In this document: piece by piece, positions 47,809 to 60,490 of the stretch
Layout: the number at the start of each line of letters is the position of its first letter
Numbering within the stretch: position 1 is the first letter of the stretch
Source: Paralichthys olivaceus
Lineage: Eukaryota > Chordata > Actinopteri > Pleuronectiformes > Paralichthyidae
Assembly (NCBI RefSeq): GCF_024713975.1
Contig: NC_091097.1
Coordinates: 2,695,361-2,759,360, forward strand
DNA: 64,000 nt
Reading direction: 5' to 3'
Notes under the pieces: model-generated
What the model saw: only the letters and a program-made list of their open reading frames with translations
Told to the model about the DNA's origin: nothing
The model's database searches: none
Position numbers and translations under genes: made by a program

Positions 47809-48574
47809 AAATCGATTCAAAACTAGATTTGATGTAAATTATTATTTTATCACTACAAAAGATCAGTTGAAATGGTGGCGATGGTAGAGATACAAAATAG
47901 TCATAATAAGTCAAGAGATGCATAACATTTCAAAATGTCCTAATTCTGTATTTACTACATGGTAATAGCAATGTTTTTGCAGTTAGTATGTAAAACATAT
48001 TTATACTAACATGAAGTTGAACAGATGACATGCAACATTAGAGTGACCAGGGCCCAAAACAGATGTGGCTGTGTCATTGACAACTCTCTTGTCTCGGCAA
48101 GGTGTAGTCTGGATGTGAATGTAAAGCGGCCCATGTGAGAAATGGTGAATATGGGCCCTAATATTACAAAAGAAATTCAGGACACCTTCGGCCACATCTG
48201 GCAAACAGGAGCTGATCCTAATCGTGGTGGCAGCTGATCATGAGCTATGTTTACATCAAGACTGCTTGACATACAATACGTCTACTCTACCATTACTGAT
48301 AATAACTCCCCTTTTCATTTGTCAATGCTGCTCCCTTCATCTCTATTAGACATTTTTTATGGATAAGTACTTTAAACATTAACACACTTTTCCATTATGT
48401 TAAAAACTGTTTCTTCTAATCAATGCTGTAAATTCCGTTATTTTGTTGATGTGTTCAGTTACACAGCATCTTTGTCCTGGGGGACGGATCCCTCATGTCT
48501 TTTCCACCTGTTAATAGGGTTTTTGTTGGTAGATTTTCTTACTCTTGTTGAGGTATAAGGACAGAGGATATCGC

Positions 48575-48978
48575 AGGGATAGTTCATCGAAAAATGAAAA
48601 TTCACTCATCTACTCAGGTGTGACGTGTTTGAGTCCATAAAACAATTGGAGTTTCAGGGGTAAAAAGCATTGCAGCCAAATCCAATAATAATAGACTTAA
48701 AACTTGGTGTAAATTACTTCATTACGAGTCGATTTTGAATACGGGGGCTTACAGACACTCGGATGACACCACAGATGCAGCATGGAGGCATTTTCAGTTT
48801 TTGTCTGTTGAAGAAGGAGTCTCTATGCACTGCAATTATACTGGATTTGCCTGCAACACTGTTTTCCTCTGAAACTCCAAAAGTGTTTTGTGGACTCAAA
48901 CACTTCACCCACCCCTCCATTGCATAGTGGTGAGTAGATGATGAGGGAATTTTCATTTTTCAGTGAACTATCCCTTTA
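48575..48978. mobile_element. Foldback element, AGGGATAGTTCA family, 404-bp copy
   Basis: The left part AGGGATAGTTCATCGAAAAATGAAAATTCACTCATCTACTCA pairs with the right part ending TGAGTAGATGATGAGGGAATTTTCATTTTTCAGTGAACTATCCCT. Inner segments GTGTTTGAGTCCATAAAAC and TTTTGTGGACTCAAACAC pair as well. It is a long hairpin of a kind well known in fish, and related copies are at 2861, 5437 and 8374. Confidence 0.75.
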
Positions 48979-49156
48979 AACCCCACGAGACAAATTGTGA
49001 TTTGTGGATATGGGCTATACACTTAAAGACTGATCGATTGACTGATTGATTGATTGATGGATGACTGATTGATGGATGACTGCAGAGGTGCCGCCCCTCC
49101 TCAGGTGTGTGTGGGCCGGATGAGGAGTCTGGAAAACAATATTGCACTGTGGGAAG

Positions 49157-49300
49157 CCGGAAGTGACGGGTGGTTACCGTGGGAACACGCCTGTATTATT
49201 AATTGGCATTTGGCCTGTGACGTAAACGCCTCGTCTCCAAATCGCAGCGCATCGTTCTTTTCCGTGACTTCCCCCCGAGCCAGCGACGCTGCTGACGTCA
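49157..49300. promoter_or_regulatory. CRE/ATF-like cluster in the putative rab11fip4 promoter
   Basis: Three sites lie within 145 bp: CCGGAAGTGACG at 49157 (ETS core joined to a CRE half-site), TGACGTAA at 49218 and the perfect palindrome TGACGTCA at 49293. The region is CpG-rich and ends 131 bp before the start codon. Several in-frame ATGs occur upstream of 49432, so the transcription start is unclear. Confidence 0.5.
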
Positions 49301-49431
49301 CAGGCTTGAGGTCTCGGCCGCAGCGTTTGTTCGGAGCAGCAGAGCGATGGTGTCCGCCGTCTCTCCGGTTCTCTCACCGTCCATCTAACGAGGACACGCA
49401 GGTTCTCCCCTCGACGAGGCCGCGCACTGCA

Positions 49432-52400
49432 ATGGAAGGCCACGTTTTCCCGGACCAGGAGCAGCTGCTGCAGTTCCTGAGGAGGCTCAAGGAGGTTTTT
49501 GACGTGTGTGACGAGGATGCTGACGGCTTCATCCGGGTGGAGCACCTGGTGGACCTCGGTGTGCAGTTCGGACAAGGAGACGAGGTGAGACCGGAGCCCA
49601 CAGCTTCCCCCCGCGCGTCCTGTGCTCAAACTGGCTTCCACACGGTCCATCAGAGACAAGTGTGTGCTTTTAAACACACGACCTGTCCTTGAATCAGTGA
49701 ATCTGTGTGTCATCCCTCTCACGCCAGCCAGCAGCGGGTATGTCAGGCTGCTGTTCCAGATCAAACAGATGATCTGTCATTTCGCTTCCTCCACATCCAG
49801 CCGACATGTGTCCTGTGTGTTCCATGTGATTTAAACACGAGGAACCAGAGGAAGAGCAGGTTGCAAACACATCAGGCTCACAACTGTAGAAGATATCGTT
49901 TTTTTCTGATTTGAACCTGGAAGGAAAACACTGGTATCGACATTGAGGCTGGACGATATGGCAAATTATAATAAATAGAATAATTATCATGATAAATGTC
50001 ACATTATTATCTCAAATTTCAAGACTGATTTTGCTCCAGAGTGAAAAGTTGTGGTTTTAAATGATTCTTCATGGAGAAAGAAAGACACACTTGATAAACA
50101 CTCCAATCTGAGCTCGATCAATCATGTGTTAAACCTCCTCACTGTGTTTGCACAATGCACAAGCAAGATATCGATAGATGATATATGTATAAAATATTGG
50201 ACTTTTGTTATATTGCTATATTGATGGAAATTATATTGCGTTAATTATTGATGATGTTTTGTTTTCCAGCTGTAAAGACGACTTAACAGTGATACGTTAA
50301 TGCTAACACACCCTCACTTAAAATGAAGTCAGTACTTAGTTTTGTTATCAGTGGTTATTATGTGGTTGATAATATCAGAACAAAGGCTTTTGGCCATACT
50401 GTTTTTAAAGTGGTAAATGGCTTTACGTTTCCATGGTTGTAGGTCACTGTGGGTTGTTTCACACATACTATAGGCAGTATTTGAATTCAAAAGGTTTTGC
50501 ATGATACCACTAAATTTACTGCTATCATCCTCTACCACTGGCAGTTTCACTTCTCCCAGAATCCTCAGCGACCATAATGCAATGCAGACTCATGACATCC
50601 AGGTTCCTGATTTGTTCTGACTAGTGCCTTGCTTTGTCTGTTGCCGAGGATTTACCTCTTTTTTTGTAGCCGTGGCAGATTAAGGGTTTGGAGTGATGCT
50701 GTTGCAGTTGTAATTGAACAGTTTTGGAAGATGAGCATTCTTTGGTCATCAGATTTAAATCAGACTTCACTTATTTGTCTGTGTGTTCCACTTCGTGACT
50801 GACTCCATGAGCCGGTCGATCAACAGCCACTGAAAAGATTTTAAATTAAAGTGCATTTCCCCAATCAGTCTATGCAAAAGGCTATAATCAATAGTATCTT
50901 CAACATCTACTGAGAGACCTGAAGATGTCAGCCCAAGATGCTTATCCAATCTTATCCAATCAGATGGACCTATGAGGATCCGTCCTGAAGAATGGGATAA
51001 ATGACCCTGAATCTTGGTGTAGAGAGCTTCTAGAGAGAGACATAACCAACAAGATGTGAGCTGTCATTTCTGCCTAAGATGCTTCTACCAATGACTGGAT
51101 TAGATTTCAGTGTACTCTGGGTTAAAGGTCCAGTGTGTAAGATTTAGGTGAAAAGGAACTATTGTCAGAAATTTAATGTAGAATAATCCTCATGATGTTT
51201 TCACTAGTTTGTTTCATCTAAATTGTATGAATTGTAGTTTTCTTTACCCCAGAAAAGGCCCTTTATATTTAAATACTTTATATTTACATGGAGGGGACCC
51301 TCTCTACGGAGGCCGCCATGTTTTTTACATTAGTCCAGACTGGACAAACTAAACACCTTTTGAGTTTTTATAACAACTGAAGCTGCCACAGGTTCTTTTT
51401 CATGTTTAGAAGGAGAGGGTGAGGTGAGGGGTGTTCAGCTGCAACATGCAGCTTCAACACTAACATACTAGGAGAGCATACTGTCCCAGGTCCAGGTTCT
51501 TCCAGGACGTTTTCTGTACGACTGATCCTGGGACATCAAGAGTCATTTATTGTTTGAATGCCTCCTATGATAGCTTCACATCACAGCCTAAGGATTTGAA
51601 GCCAAATATACTGTATAGATCTTGGTTATTTTAAAAGTTCTTGCTGAAAAACTCAAGGTCTTAACCAGTGTGTTTGGAATGATTTCTGTGTAGAGGTGTT
51701 TGCACAGTTAAATCCTCTGTTATGGTTCATGGGTTGTTTAGAGAGTGTTTAGAGGAGCATTTAATTGTTAAAGGCCAGATTATTTTATGTGTGATGTAAT
51801 TGTAGGATGTGTGTATGCTGACATTGTCTCCAGATTTGATCACTTCCAGTACATCATGCAATCCAACCAGCAGTGACTTTGTTGAATACAGACATTGTCC
51901 AAATAAACACACTGAAGACACTCTTTTACCTCTTTTACACCAACATTAGCAGATGTTGTTGTGATATACGTGGGTAAAAAGGCAATTGACTCCTTTCCTG
52001 TTGCCAGTAGAGGAGTTTATCTTTCTGTTTTTTCCCTGGTGCATCATGTTTGATGTCACAAATGCGCAGAAACCTGAGGTGGTCTCTCATCTCACCATCT
52101 TTCCAAATTGGCACAATCTTGTTTCCAAAACCTGTGTCGACTGCAAATACATTTGAGTTCATTGCAGACAGAGGCCAGATGTTAGTGGAGTTTTTCATGA
52201 GTGGAAAATGGGCTTTACTGTGTTAACATTGACAGCCAAGTTTTCAGATGCTGCTGTTTCAAGTTTATCTGTCTTATCCCAAATTGGGTGGTGGCTGTGA
52301 CTCAGGATGAAAAGTGAGGTGTCCATGAATCACAGTTGGTTGCTGGTTCGATCCCCAGCTCTTCCTGTGAAAGCATAATGGTCAGACCAGCACCTTCCCT

Positions 52401-55400
52401 GGTAGTTTTACTGCCATCGGTGTGTGTGTGTGTGTTGAAGAGGCCAAAAACAATAACGAAAATAAAGCTGTTTGAATGTACCTGTACCTGTTGGGCCCAA
52501 TTATTTGAATCCATGTGTTAGAAATCAGGGGATGTTGGAAGCAATGATGTAGAGAATATGATGACGCTCAATCTTTGTAGTACTGTGGCAAAAACTGTGC
52601 ACTTCACTGGTTTCAAATACACAAGCTTTCTTTTACATGCATAAATACAACCACCAAATACCTCAGTTACATCGTTGTACCTGTACCTGAAATGGCGAGC
52701 AGTGTCACCTCAAGTAGGACTGCACCGATCATTCCACATAAATGATATCTAACCGAGAGTGTGGATTTTCCTTGAAGCTGTCATGGCGGCTGAACACCCA
52801 GAGCGCATCACTAAAAATAACTCAGCTGTATTAAAAGGACGGTACTTCTTTATCGTCCTCCTCTCCTCTCCTCTCCTCTCCTCTCCTCTCCTCTCTTCTC
52901 TGTGTTCTTTGTCACCATGGCGATGAGAGCTTCACAAGGAGTCTGAGCAGACTGGTTGGTGATTAAGTAATGGAATGATCCACAAGCTACTGAAAACTGC
53001 CTATGAGCCGATGCTCTGCACCAGTGCTGTATTTACATGTATTTCATCAGATAGTTCGCATCACCATAGAAACTGATGTGAGTGGTTGTGTGATTGGAGA
53101 GTTCACTGTACTGTCAGATTGCAGCATTCACTATGAAATAAGATCTTTAATCCTCTTGTTTTTCTCTGCTCCTACTGTGCACAAACACACACACATTCAC
53201 TAGAGATGAATACAGTACAAATGCAATGTTTATCAGAGCACACGTGATGCATTCCATACAAATACTTATCTTTCTGTATTTGTTTGGTCATTGTCTTTTG
53301 TGGAACTCAAGCATGATGTGTTTTTTTTTCCTTTAGGGATCATCTTATGTTGTGGTCACCTCATTGACCAAGGCCCTGTACCAGTTACTCAGTTTCCCCA
53401 GATGGCAACCTTACTGAGGTCACTGTCATCCTGGATTAGGAATAGTTTTATACCATTGTCCTGACATATGCCTCACCACAGTCTTATCACAGAGGTCCAC
53501 AGAGAGTTTCCTGGACGTAATAACTTGGTTTTTGTCCGGACGTGCACAGTGAATTGTTGGACCTTACATACACACAGGGGTGTGTGCCTCTCAGTCAGTT
53601 CACTTTGCCACATCTGAATTCCACTAAAGGTCAAGATTCATCTCAAGGAGGATTAAATCAAACAGAATGAACCTGAACACAGTTTGTAATATCACAGCAC
53701 AGGATGTGAATAGATTTTTAATAATGTGTTATTGAGTGTAGAGTGACTGATGTCTACAAAATGTCAATTTTATGAAGAGCTCTGAATAATTACTGAAGCC
53801 ACTGCATCCTAGAGGTCTTACCAATCTATCACTCAGCAGTAGCTATGATTTTCTTCTGATGTGCTGTGCAGTCCTTGTTCATGTTGCCAAGACAGTTCCA
53901 TCTACTGACAGAATAAAGACAGACAGAAAAAGGAAAATGCTACATTTGAAATAAGCATATTTTTATACAGAGAATTATGTTCAATAAAGATCATTGTCCT
54001 CATACTGCGTTTACTGATACCTGCATCATTGGCCCTGTTCAGGCCTGGTATTAACATCCATCCTGAGAGTTTTCATCTCTAGATGGATAAACACATACTT
54101 CATTTCTGTTTGCGAATATAAATGATGTTGTTTTTAGCCAGACTGACTATACAGTGTCTGTCAGTGTGAGAGAACAGAGCCAGCAGGGGCTGGAATCAAT
54201 GCACATAGCTTTACATTTGAACAAAATCACTTAGGCCCAGGACACAATTCTCCTCACGCTACCAGAATGCGTCCCAGACCACTTCTGAATGTGGTCTGAG
54301 TGATCAGGTATAAAATGCGTCCTGCACTCAAAGCTGTCCACTTGTGATCAGAATCAGAATCAGAAATACTTTATGAATCCCCGTAGGGAAATTCAAATGT
54401 CATAGAGTTCCTGAGAAAGAGCTGATCACTCAGGAAAAAAGGCCAGGTCTCATATGTCCATATTATCAAGACATGTGGGGCTGAGATTTGTGATTTTGTG
54501 TTATATAAATGAAATTAACTTTACCTGACTTCTGTCTCTTGCAGGTGAAGGCATTGACCAGACATCTGGATCCTAACGCTCATGGGAAAATCAACTTTAA
54601 AGACTTTTGCCATGGAGTGTTTGCTATCAAAGGTAAGAAAGCCAAGTACTTGATTTAGTCTGTGTGTAATAAGCTGTGGACACACTGGTAAGTGATCTTT
54701 GGACAGAGGCAGCTGAGCTGTCTTCATCTTTGTCCTGTGTTTGTGCTAAACTAAGTAACTGTTCCTTCACATTCACTTTACAGATGTGACTGTGAATGGT
54801 ATCTATCCCCTTGTCTTACTCTTGACAATAAAGCAACGTGTTTTCCCCGAAATGAGAGAATATTGGGGAATAATCTTCCTCCAGCACTTTTCTGAAAGTG
54901 ACATCATCTTTATCGCCTTAAAAGAAGGACATAAGGAGTAAAATGAGTTTAAGCTGATACCAGCTCCCTCCTCCGAACCAAAACGACAGTGGATATTTGG
55001 ACTTACGGTGTAATATTCCATAAATCTGACCTGTTTTGGTTTCATTTGTCTTTGTATGTACATTACAAAATACCACAATTATCTTAAAGTCAATTCTGGA
55101 CCCGTGACCCGACCCGTCACGCATGATTTAACACACATGCTGAGTTCTTGGAAAAGTATCTGTCTGAGCTCCTGCAGCTGTTAGTGTGTTTCCTCACTGA
55201 CAATGTGCTGAGCTAGCCTGCGCCTTCAACTCGCTATTTGTGTCTTTATATCATCCATTTTGATTCAGTTGCTAGTTCTGTGTCTGTAGTGACACTGAGG
55301 AGAAGTGAAGGGTCAAAGGTGGTGACGTAAGGCCGCTGACTCGGCTTCATATAAGCTTATTTAGATGCTAGAAATATATCACAATTGTTGTAATTCCTCC

Positions 55401-58400
55401 AGAAAAAAAATACTTTAGTTCTCATTGCCTGCACACCCGCATTTTATTTAATTTATCACTGTACCTGGGAGTCTGAATAAATATATATTTTTTACTTATC
55501 ACGCAACTTTTTTGTGGGTTACTCTATGCTCTGCTATTGTTCCCGGCTGCCTTACTTTCTCAGAACCACTGTGAATCAGTGAGATCATTAAACACTCCAC
55601 AACAGCTCCTACGCTCCACCCCCACACCCCCTCCCTGTATGTTCAGGTGTAACTGACAGTTTGTCTGATAGGAAAGAATTTCACCAAGCATCTCTTGATG
55701 TTATTTAAGCCATTGCTTTTTCTCTCTCTCTCTCTTCCAGGTTGTGAGGAGATTCTGAAGATGGCTGTGGGTCCTCGGAGTGCAAGCTCCAACCAGCCGT
55801 CTGTCACAGACAATGGTTATGTTTACCAGGTAAAGTCAGCTCTCTATGAATTTTTTTGTCTAAGTTTGGATATATATATATATATATATATTTATACACA
55901 CACAGAAACTGCACTGGTTGGCTGAGGCTTAAAATGGCAGTACAGTAATTCTAGATATATTTGCCTTCATATGAGCCTCCATTTACAGAAGCTATGTCTG
56001 GATTCCACTATGCACAGCAGCATAAATGACAACAATATCTTTAAATATGCAAAATATCACAAGTTACTGTGTGTATGTTGCGGTACAAGACTGCTGATGT
56101 CTGCTAGAGATTAACTTTACTGAACTGTTGCTTAGCAACAAGAGAGCGCGAGAGAGGATAGCTATTCTCCATTTGGCCATGGTGGGGGGCTGCTTGTTAT
56201 GTAGTGGTGTGTGGGGGAACCCTTTTAAATGGTGTGCTGAGGTATATGAGGTGACGACTGCGACCCTGAGCTTCATTAGCTAATGATGGGTGATAATCTA
56301 AGAGAATCGTTGGTAGCGGTCCTTGTTGGGATGAGATACCATAGAATGAACCAGTTGACACACACAGCACGTGTCACATCTAAATGGCACGCCCATCCAG
56401 CACAACCCAGCACCGTGCCAGTGGGCTGCACCCAGTGAGCGAGACGGAGGTGTGGCTTTGTCCCGGCTGAAGCATCAGTCTGTTTTCGAATATAAATGAC
56501 TGAGCTGTGCTGAGAGAAGCTTCTGTTCAAGATTTCAACACACGGAGCCGTCAAGCTTCAGGAGGACGGTGGATTTCTGTGTATCTCAGTGCTACCTTTG
56601 TGATAAAGGATGCCAAGTGGTTTTTAGGAGGACACACTGGCTCTGGACTGGACCTGGCACATGTGGCTCACACACTTTTTTGGTAAGGTGTGCGTGCATG
56701 TGCACATGTGTGTTTGTAAGAGTGAGACTTGTTGTGTACCTTGCCATGGCCCATCAATTGGGTGTAGCCAGACAGTGGCATGCATAATTAATAACAGACT
56801 GATCTGGAGCATGCTACATCCCACGCTGTATGTGATAAATTAATCCAGGAGATCATCCAGGCCAAATGCTACAAGGGTCCCATAGTTTTATTTAATCTGT
56901 TCAAAACATACTTAATGATACCACATCAAATGAAATACTGCTGTGCTGCAGCTTTTGTGAGGGGAAAAATAAGAAAGAGAAAAAAGCTGTGTCAGTTCAA
57001 TTGCAGGTTAAAGTTGAAAACAGGATTAAACAGAACATAAATCACTATTTCTGTGTCCTCAGAATCTGTGGTCATGTGTTTTAGGTCATGCCAGGCTGCC
57101 ATGTTCTGTTGAACTAACCTGAATGTCACCACAGGTAGTTTTCATCTGAAACTGCTGCAAATCTTGTTTTGCAGAGGTTAAGGTCAGAGAATGTCTGTAA
57201 TTACAATTTATGTAATGATTTTTGAATGAGTCACATCTCTCTGTTCCTTTTTGACTCAGAAGTTAATAGTAAAACTGTGGGTATGAGTCATTGGCTGCAT
57301 GAGTGGCATTCTCCTCCCTTACGCGATTTGCATGATACATTTTTCAAATGCCCTTTTAACGTCCCTTCTGCTACAGGAAACAACAAAAAACTCCAATCGA
57401 AAGTGATTTCCCGGATCCCACATCTTTTTACTCAGTGGCATTTGACATTGACTTGACCACTGTAGGGATCATTTCACGTCACTCAAGCTTTTGTGATATT
57501 AGTTTAATACATTTCTGCAAGTTCCACTCACACCAAACAAATCATCAGAGCCCAGAAGCCTCACCACACACACATAAAAAAGCAGGTGTTATTTGAATGC
57601 TGCCTTTACTGTTATTACTTATTACTTCTTTGAATTTCTGTAGTATAATGATGCTATATCAACCTCGTCTGCACTTCAGTATCCTGAGATATCTTTGGTT
57701 TCTCGTGCTGTAGTTTTGCAAAATGTGCACACAATACAAATATTCAAACTCCTGTCCCTCTTCCTATTCAACACATTTGCTGACACACAAGTGTTTGATA
57801 TTCTTGTGTTTCTTGTGTTTGTGTAGAACGGTGAGGCCAGGCTGCCCACTCCGATGATCATGTGCACCCGGTCCTTCCCTGAATGCAGTGTGTACAGGGA
57901 GGGTTGTGGTGCTGATGGGGAGTGTGACATGGACAGCAGCACTGAAAACAGCTTGGACTCTTTGCACCCAACAAGAAAAGACAGGTCAGTCACACATCAG
58001 GGGGGATGAGGCCTAGTTAGGGTCGGTTAGTTGGTTGTTCTTAGACTTTGTCAATCATCATTGTTGTCGTATTTCTAATCCCACCCAAGCCAACTCGCTG
58101 GCTCGGCGTCTGCGTCCGTCATCTCTGGTGAGGAGCAGTTTGAGGACTACGGTGAGGGGGAGGATGTGGATTTCATTCCCAGCAGCCCTTGCCCTGAAGA
58201 AGACAACCGAACAAATGGCTTCTCAGATCTGGGATCCTCGCTTCCCTCGAGGTCGGTGGTCTGGCTTTGTGCTCGATCTAAATCACATACCCACTGTTTG
58301 ATTTAGCCTTTTTTCAGCAAATGTTTTCTTTTTTCCCACAATGTAATGGAGAAAGGGAGCGGAAAAGCTGCTTACAGCTGCAAAACATGAATTCATCAGT

Positions 58401-58962
58401 CATTCAAATTATATTTGTAAAGCTCATTATCACAGGTCACAATTTTCATACTTAACAAGGTGTAACTACTTCTGCCCTCAACTCAACAAGAGAGAGCAAA
58501 AACTACAAAAAAAAAACCTCAGAGAGTCACATGTGAGGAATCCCTCTCCCAGGACAGATAGAGGTGCAATAGATGTCCCGTGTAACACAGCACATCAACA
58601 ACACAACAATATTTACAACTGACACAGATGAAGGGAGCAGTAATGACAATTATAATGATCCACGGCCGTCCTGAGCCAGCTCTAACTATAAGCTTTATCA
58701 AAAAGCAAGGTTTTAACTATTAAATGTAAAGAGGTTGAATGGCCTCTAAAACTGAACCTGGGAGATGGTTATCGGTATTGGAATTATCTCACAGGAATTG
58801 TTATATTCTTTGTATTTGCAGTGCTGGGCAGACGCCCCAGAAAATGCGGCAACTATATAACAGTGAGCTGCTGGACATCTACTGTTCTCAGTGCTGCAAG
58901 AAAGTGAATCTGCTCAATGACCTGGAGGCTCGACTTCGAAACCTCAAGGCCAACAGGTAACA

Positions 58963-59005
<43 letters not shown>

Positions 59006-60437
59006 TTATTCATTCTCAGCATTAGATGCTGTATCCATATTAAAGGGGGAGCCTAATATGTCGCTATAGTAACCACATCCCAGTCTGGTGGAGTGACTGG
59101 TTGTAAGTTCTTCTATGTAGCCGTTTTCAGACATGATATCTAGAGTAAATCTGCCCAATTGGGTCAGAAATAAAAGAGTTTTTACTCGGGGACTGACAAG
59201 TGGAACTCTGAAGAAGTTCCAGAGTCTCTTACTGGAACATTTGTGTTTACACAGATTATCTGGAGTTCAGTGCATGTCTGAAAGCAGCTTGTGAGAGTTA
59301 CAGCGCAGCAACAAAGAGCTGTCTTTTGGTTAAAGAATATGCAAAGTAGATCACAGGAGTTTGTGACACTGATAATAGCCTCAGAGCCTTGATGTTTTAA
59401 TCAGAGCCAGCAGAAGTACAGGAACAGTGTTGGCACTGAAGGCAGAGGTACTGGTGGAAGTGGGTGTATCTGTGTTAAGAAGTGGTGGCAGGAACATGAG
59501 GTGGAATGTGTGTGTGACTGACTGAGTCTCTCCCTTGTTTCAGCCCTAACAGAAAGATCACCAGCACAGCATTTGGACGGTGAGTATCCTGAGCTTCCCA
59601 CTAATGAGCATTACAATAAAGCTGCTGCAGTGAGTCTGAGTGATGGCTTCAGCATTTTGCAGCATGATGTTTAGAGACCTGTGACGGAGGAGCAGCTTCC
59701 GAAAACACATCTTCAGCTGGTTCAACGGGTGATAAAGTGATAACAGTGCTTGTGGTTTCCACTGTGTCCTCTCCTCTCTGCAGTCAGCTGTTCCAGGCCA
59801 ACCACAGCGTGTTTGGGTCGAGTCAGGGCAGCAGCACAGAGGATCTGTTCACAGACAGCATCGACTCCTGTGATCTTGACATCACAGAGAAAGTACACAC
59901 CATTTACCCTTTCTGCACATGACATGGGGCCACACTTACTCAGTTCCACCATGCAGTTTCTGTACAGTATATTCATTTGAAAAAATGTTTGACATTTTGT
60001 GAAGAACGCTTGTTCGCTTTCTCGCTGAGAGTTAAATACCACTGTATGTGTGTGAGGTGAATATGAAGCTAAAGTCAGATGATTCTTTTTAATGATCCGG
60101 GGTTTTTGATATAGAATTATTTCCTCTTAGCCTGAGGGGAAATCTAACATGTTACGTATAAGATAGTGGAATTAAAGCAAGAGACCTAAAGCGAACTGAA
60201 CCTCAACATTGTCACCCTCACATTAGGAGCTGAGACTGTAGGAATTTTTATGATACAAATTGTATAACACAAAAGTCGCTCTTTTCTAGCTGCAGCCTCA
60301 CGAGCTAAAGGCTTGATTGTTTCCCTCAGGTCAGTTATTTGGAGAAGAAGGTGACAGAGCTGGAAAGTGACAGTCTGGCAAACGGTGACCTCAAGTCGAA
60401 ACTCAAACACGAAAACACACAACTAGTCCACAGGTAG

Positions 60438-60490
<53 letters not shown>

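Larger units (their letters stand above)
47487..49431. other. coil 3' flank and rab11fip4 5' region
   Basis: It holds the coil 3' UTR with its AATAAA, a 404-bp foldback element, a GATT repeat at 49036-49083 and then CpG-rich DNA from about 49100 that looks like the rab11fip4 promoter and 5' UTR. Between 47830 and 48570 nothing was recognised. Confidence 0.75.
49585..54544 (+). other. rab11fip4 intron 1
   Basis: This 5-kb intron contains a hAT-like end near 49949, copy F of the inverted-repeat family, the second copy of an unidentified repeat at 51940, a SINE at 52288, a CTCCT pentanucleotide run at 52856, a Tc1-like fragment at 53380 and a dispersed repeat near 54350. No extra exon was recognised. 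Confidence 0.75.

Noticed and set aside
49069..49431. Longer N-terminus for rab11fip4
   Set aside because: The frame is open but the added residues look like translated promoter DNA; the family start aligns with the ATG at 49432.
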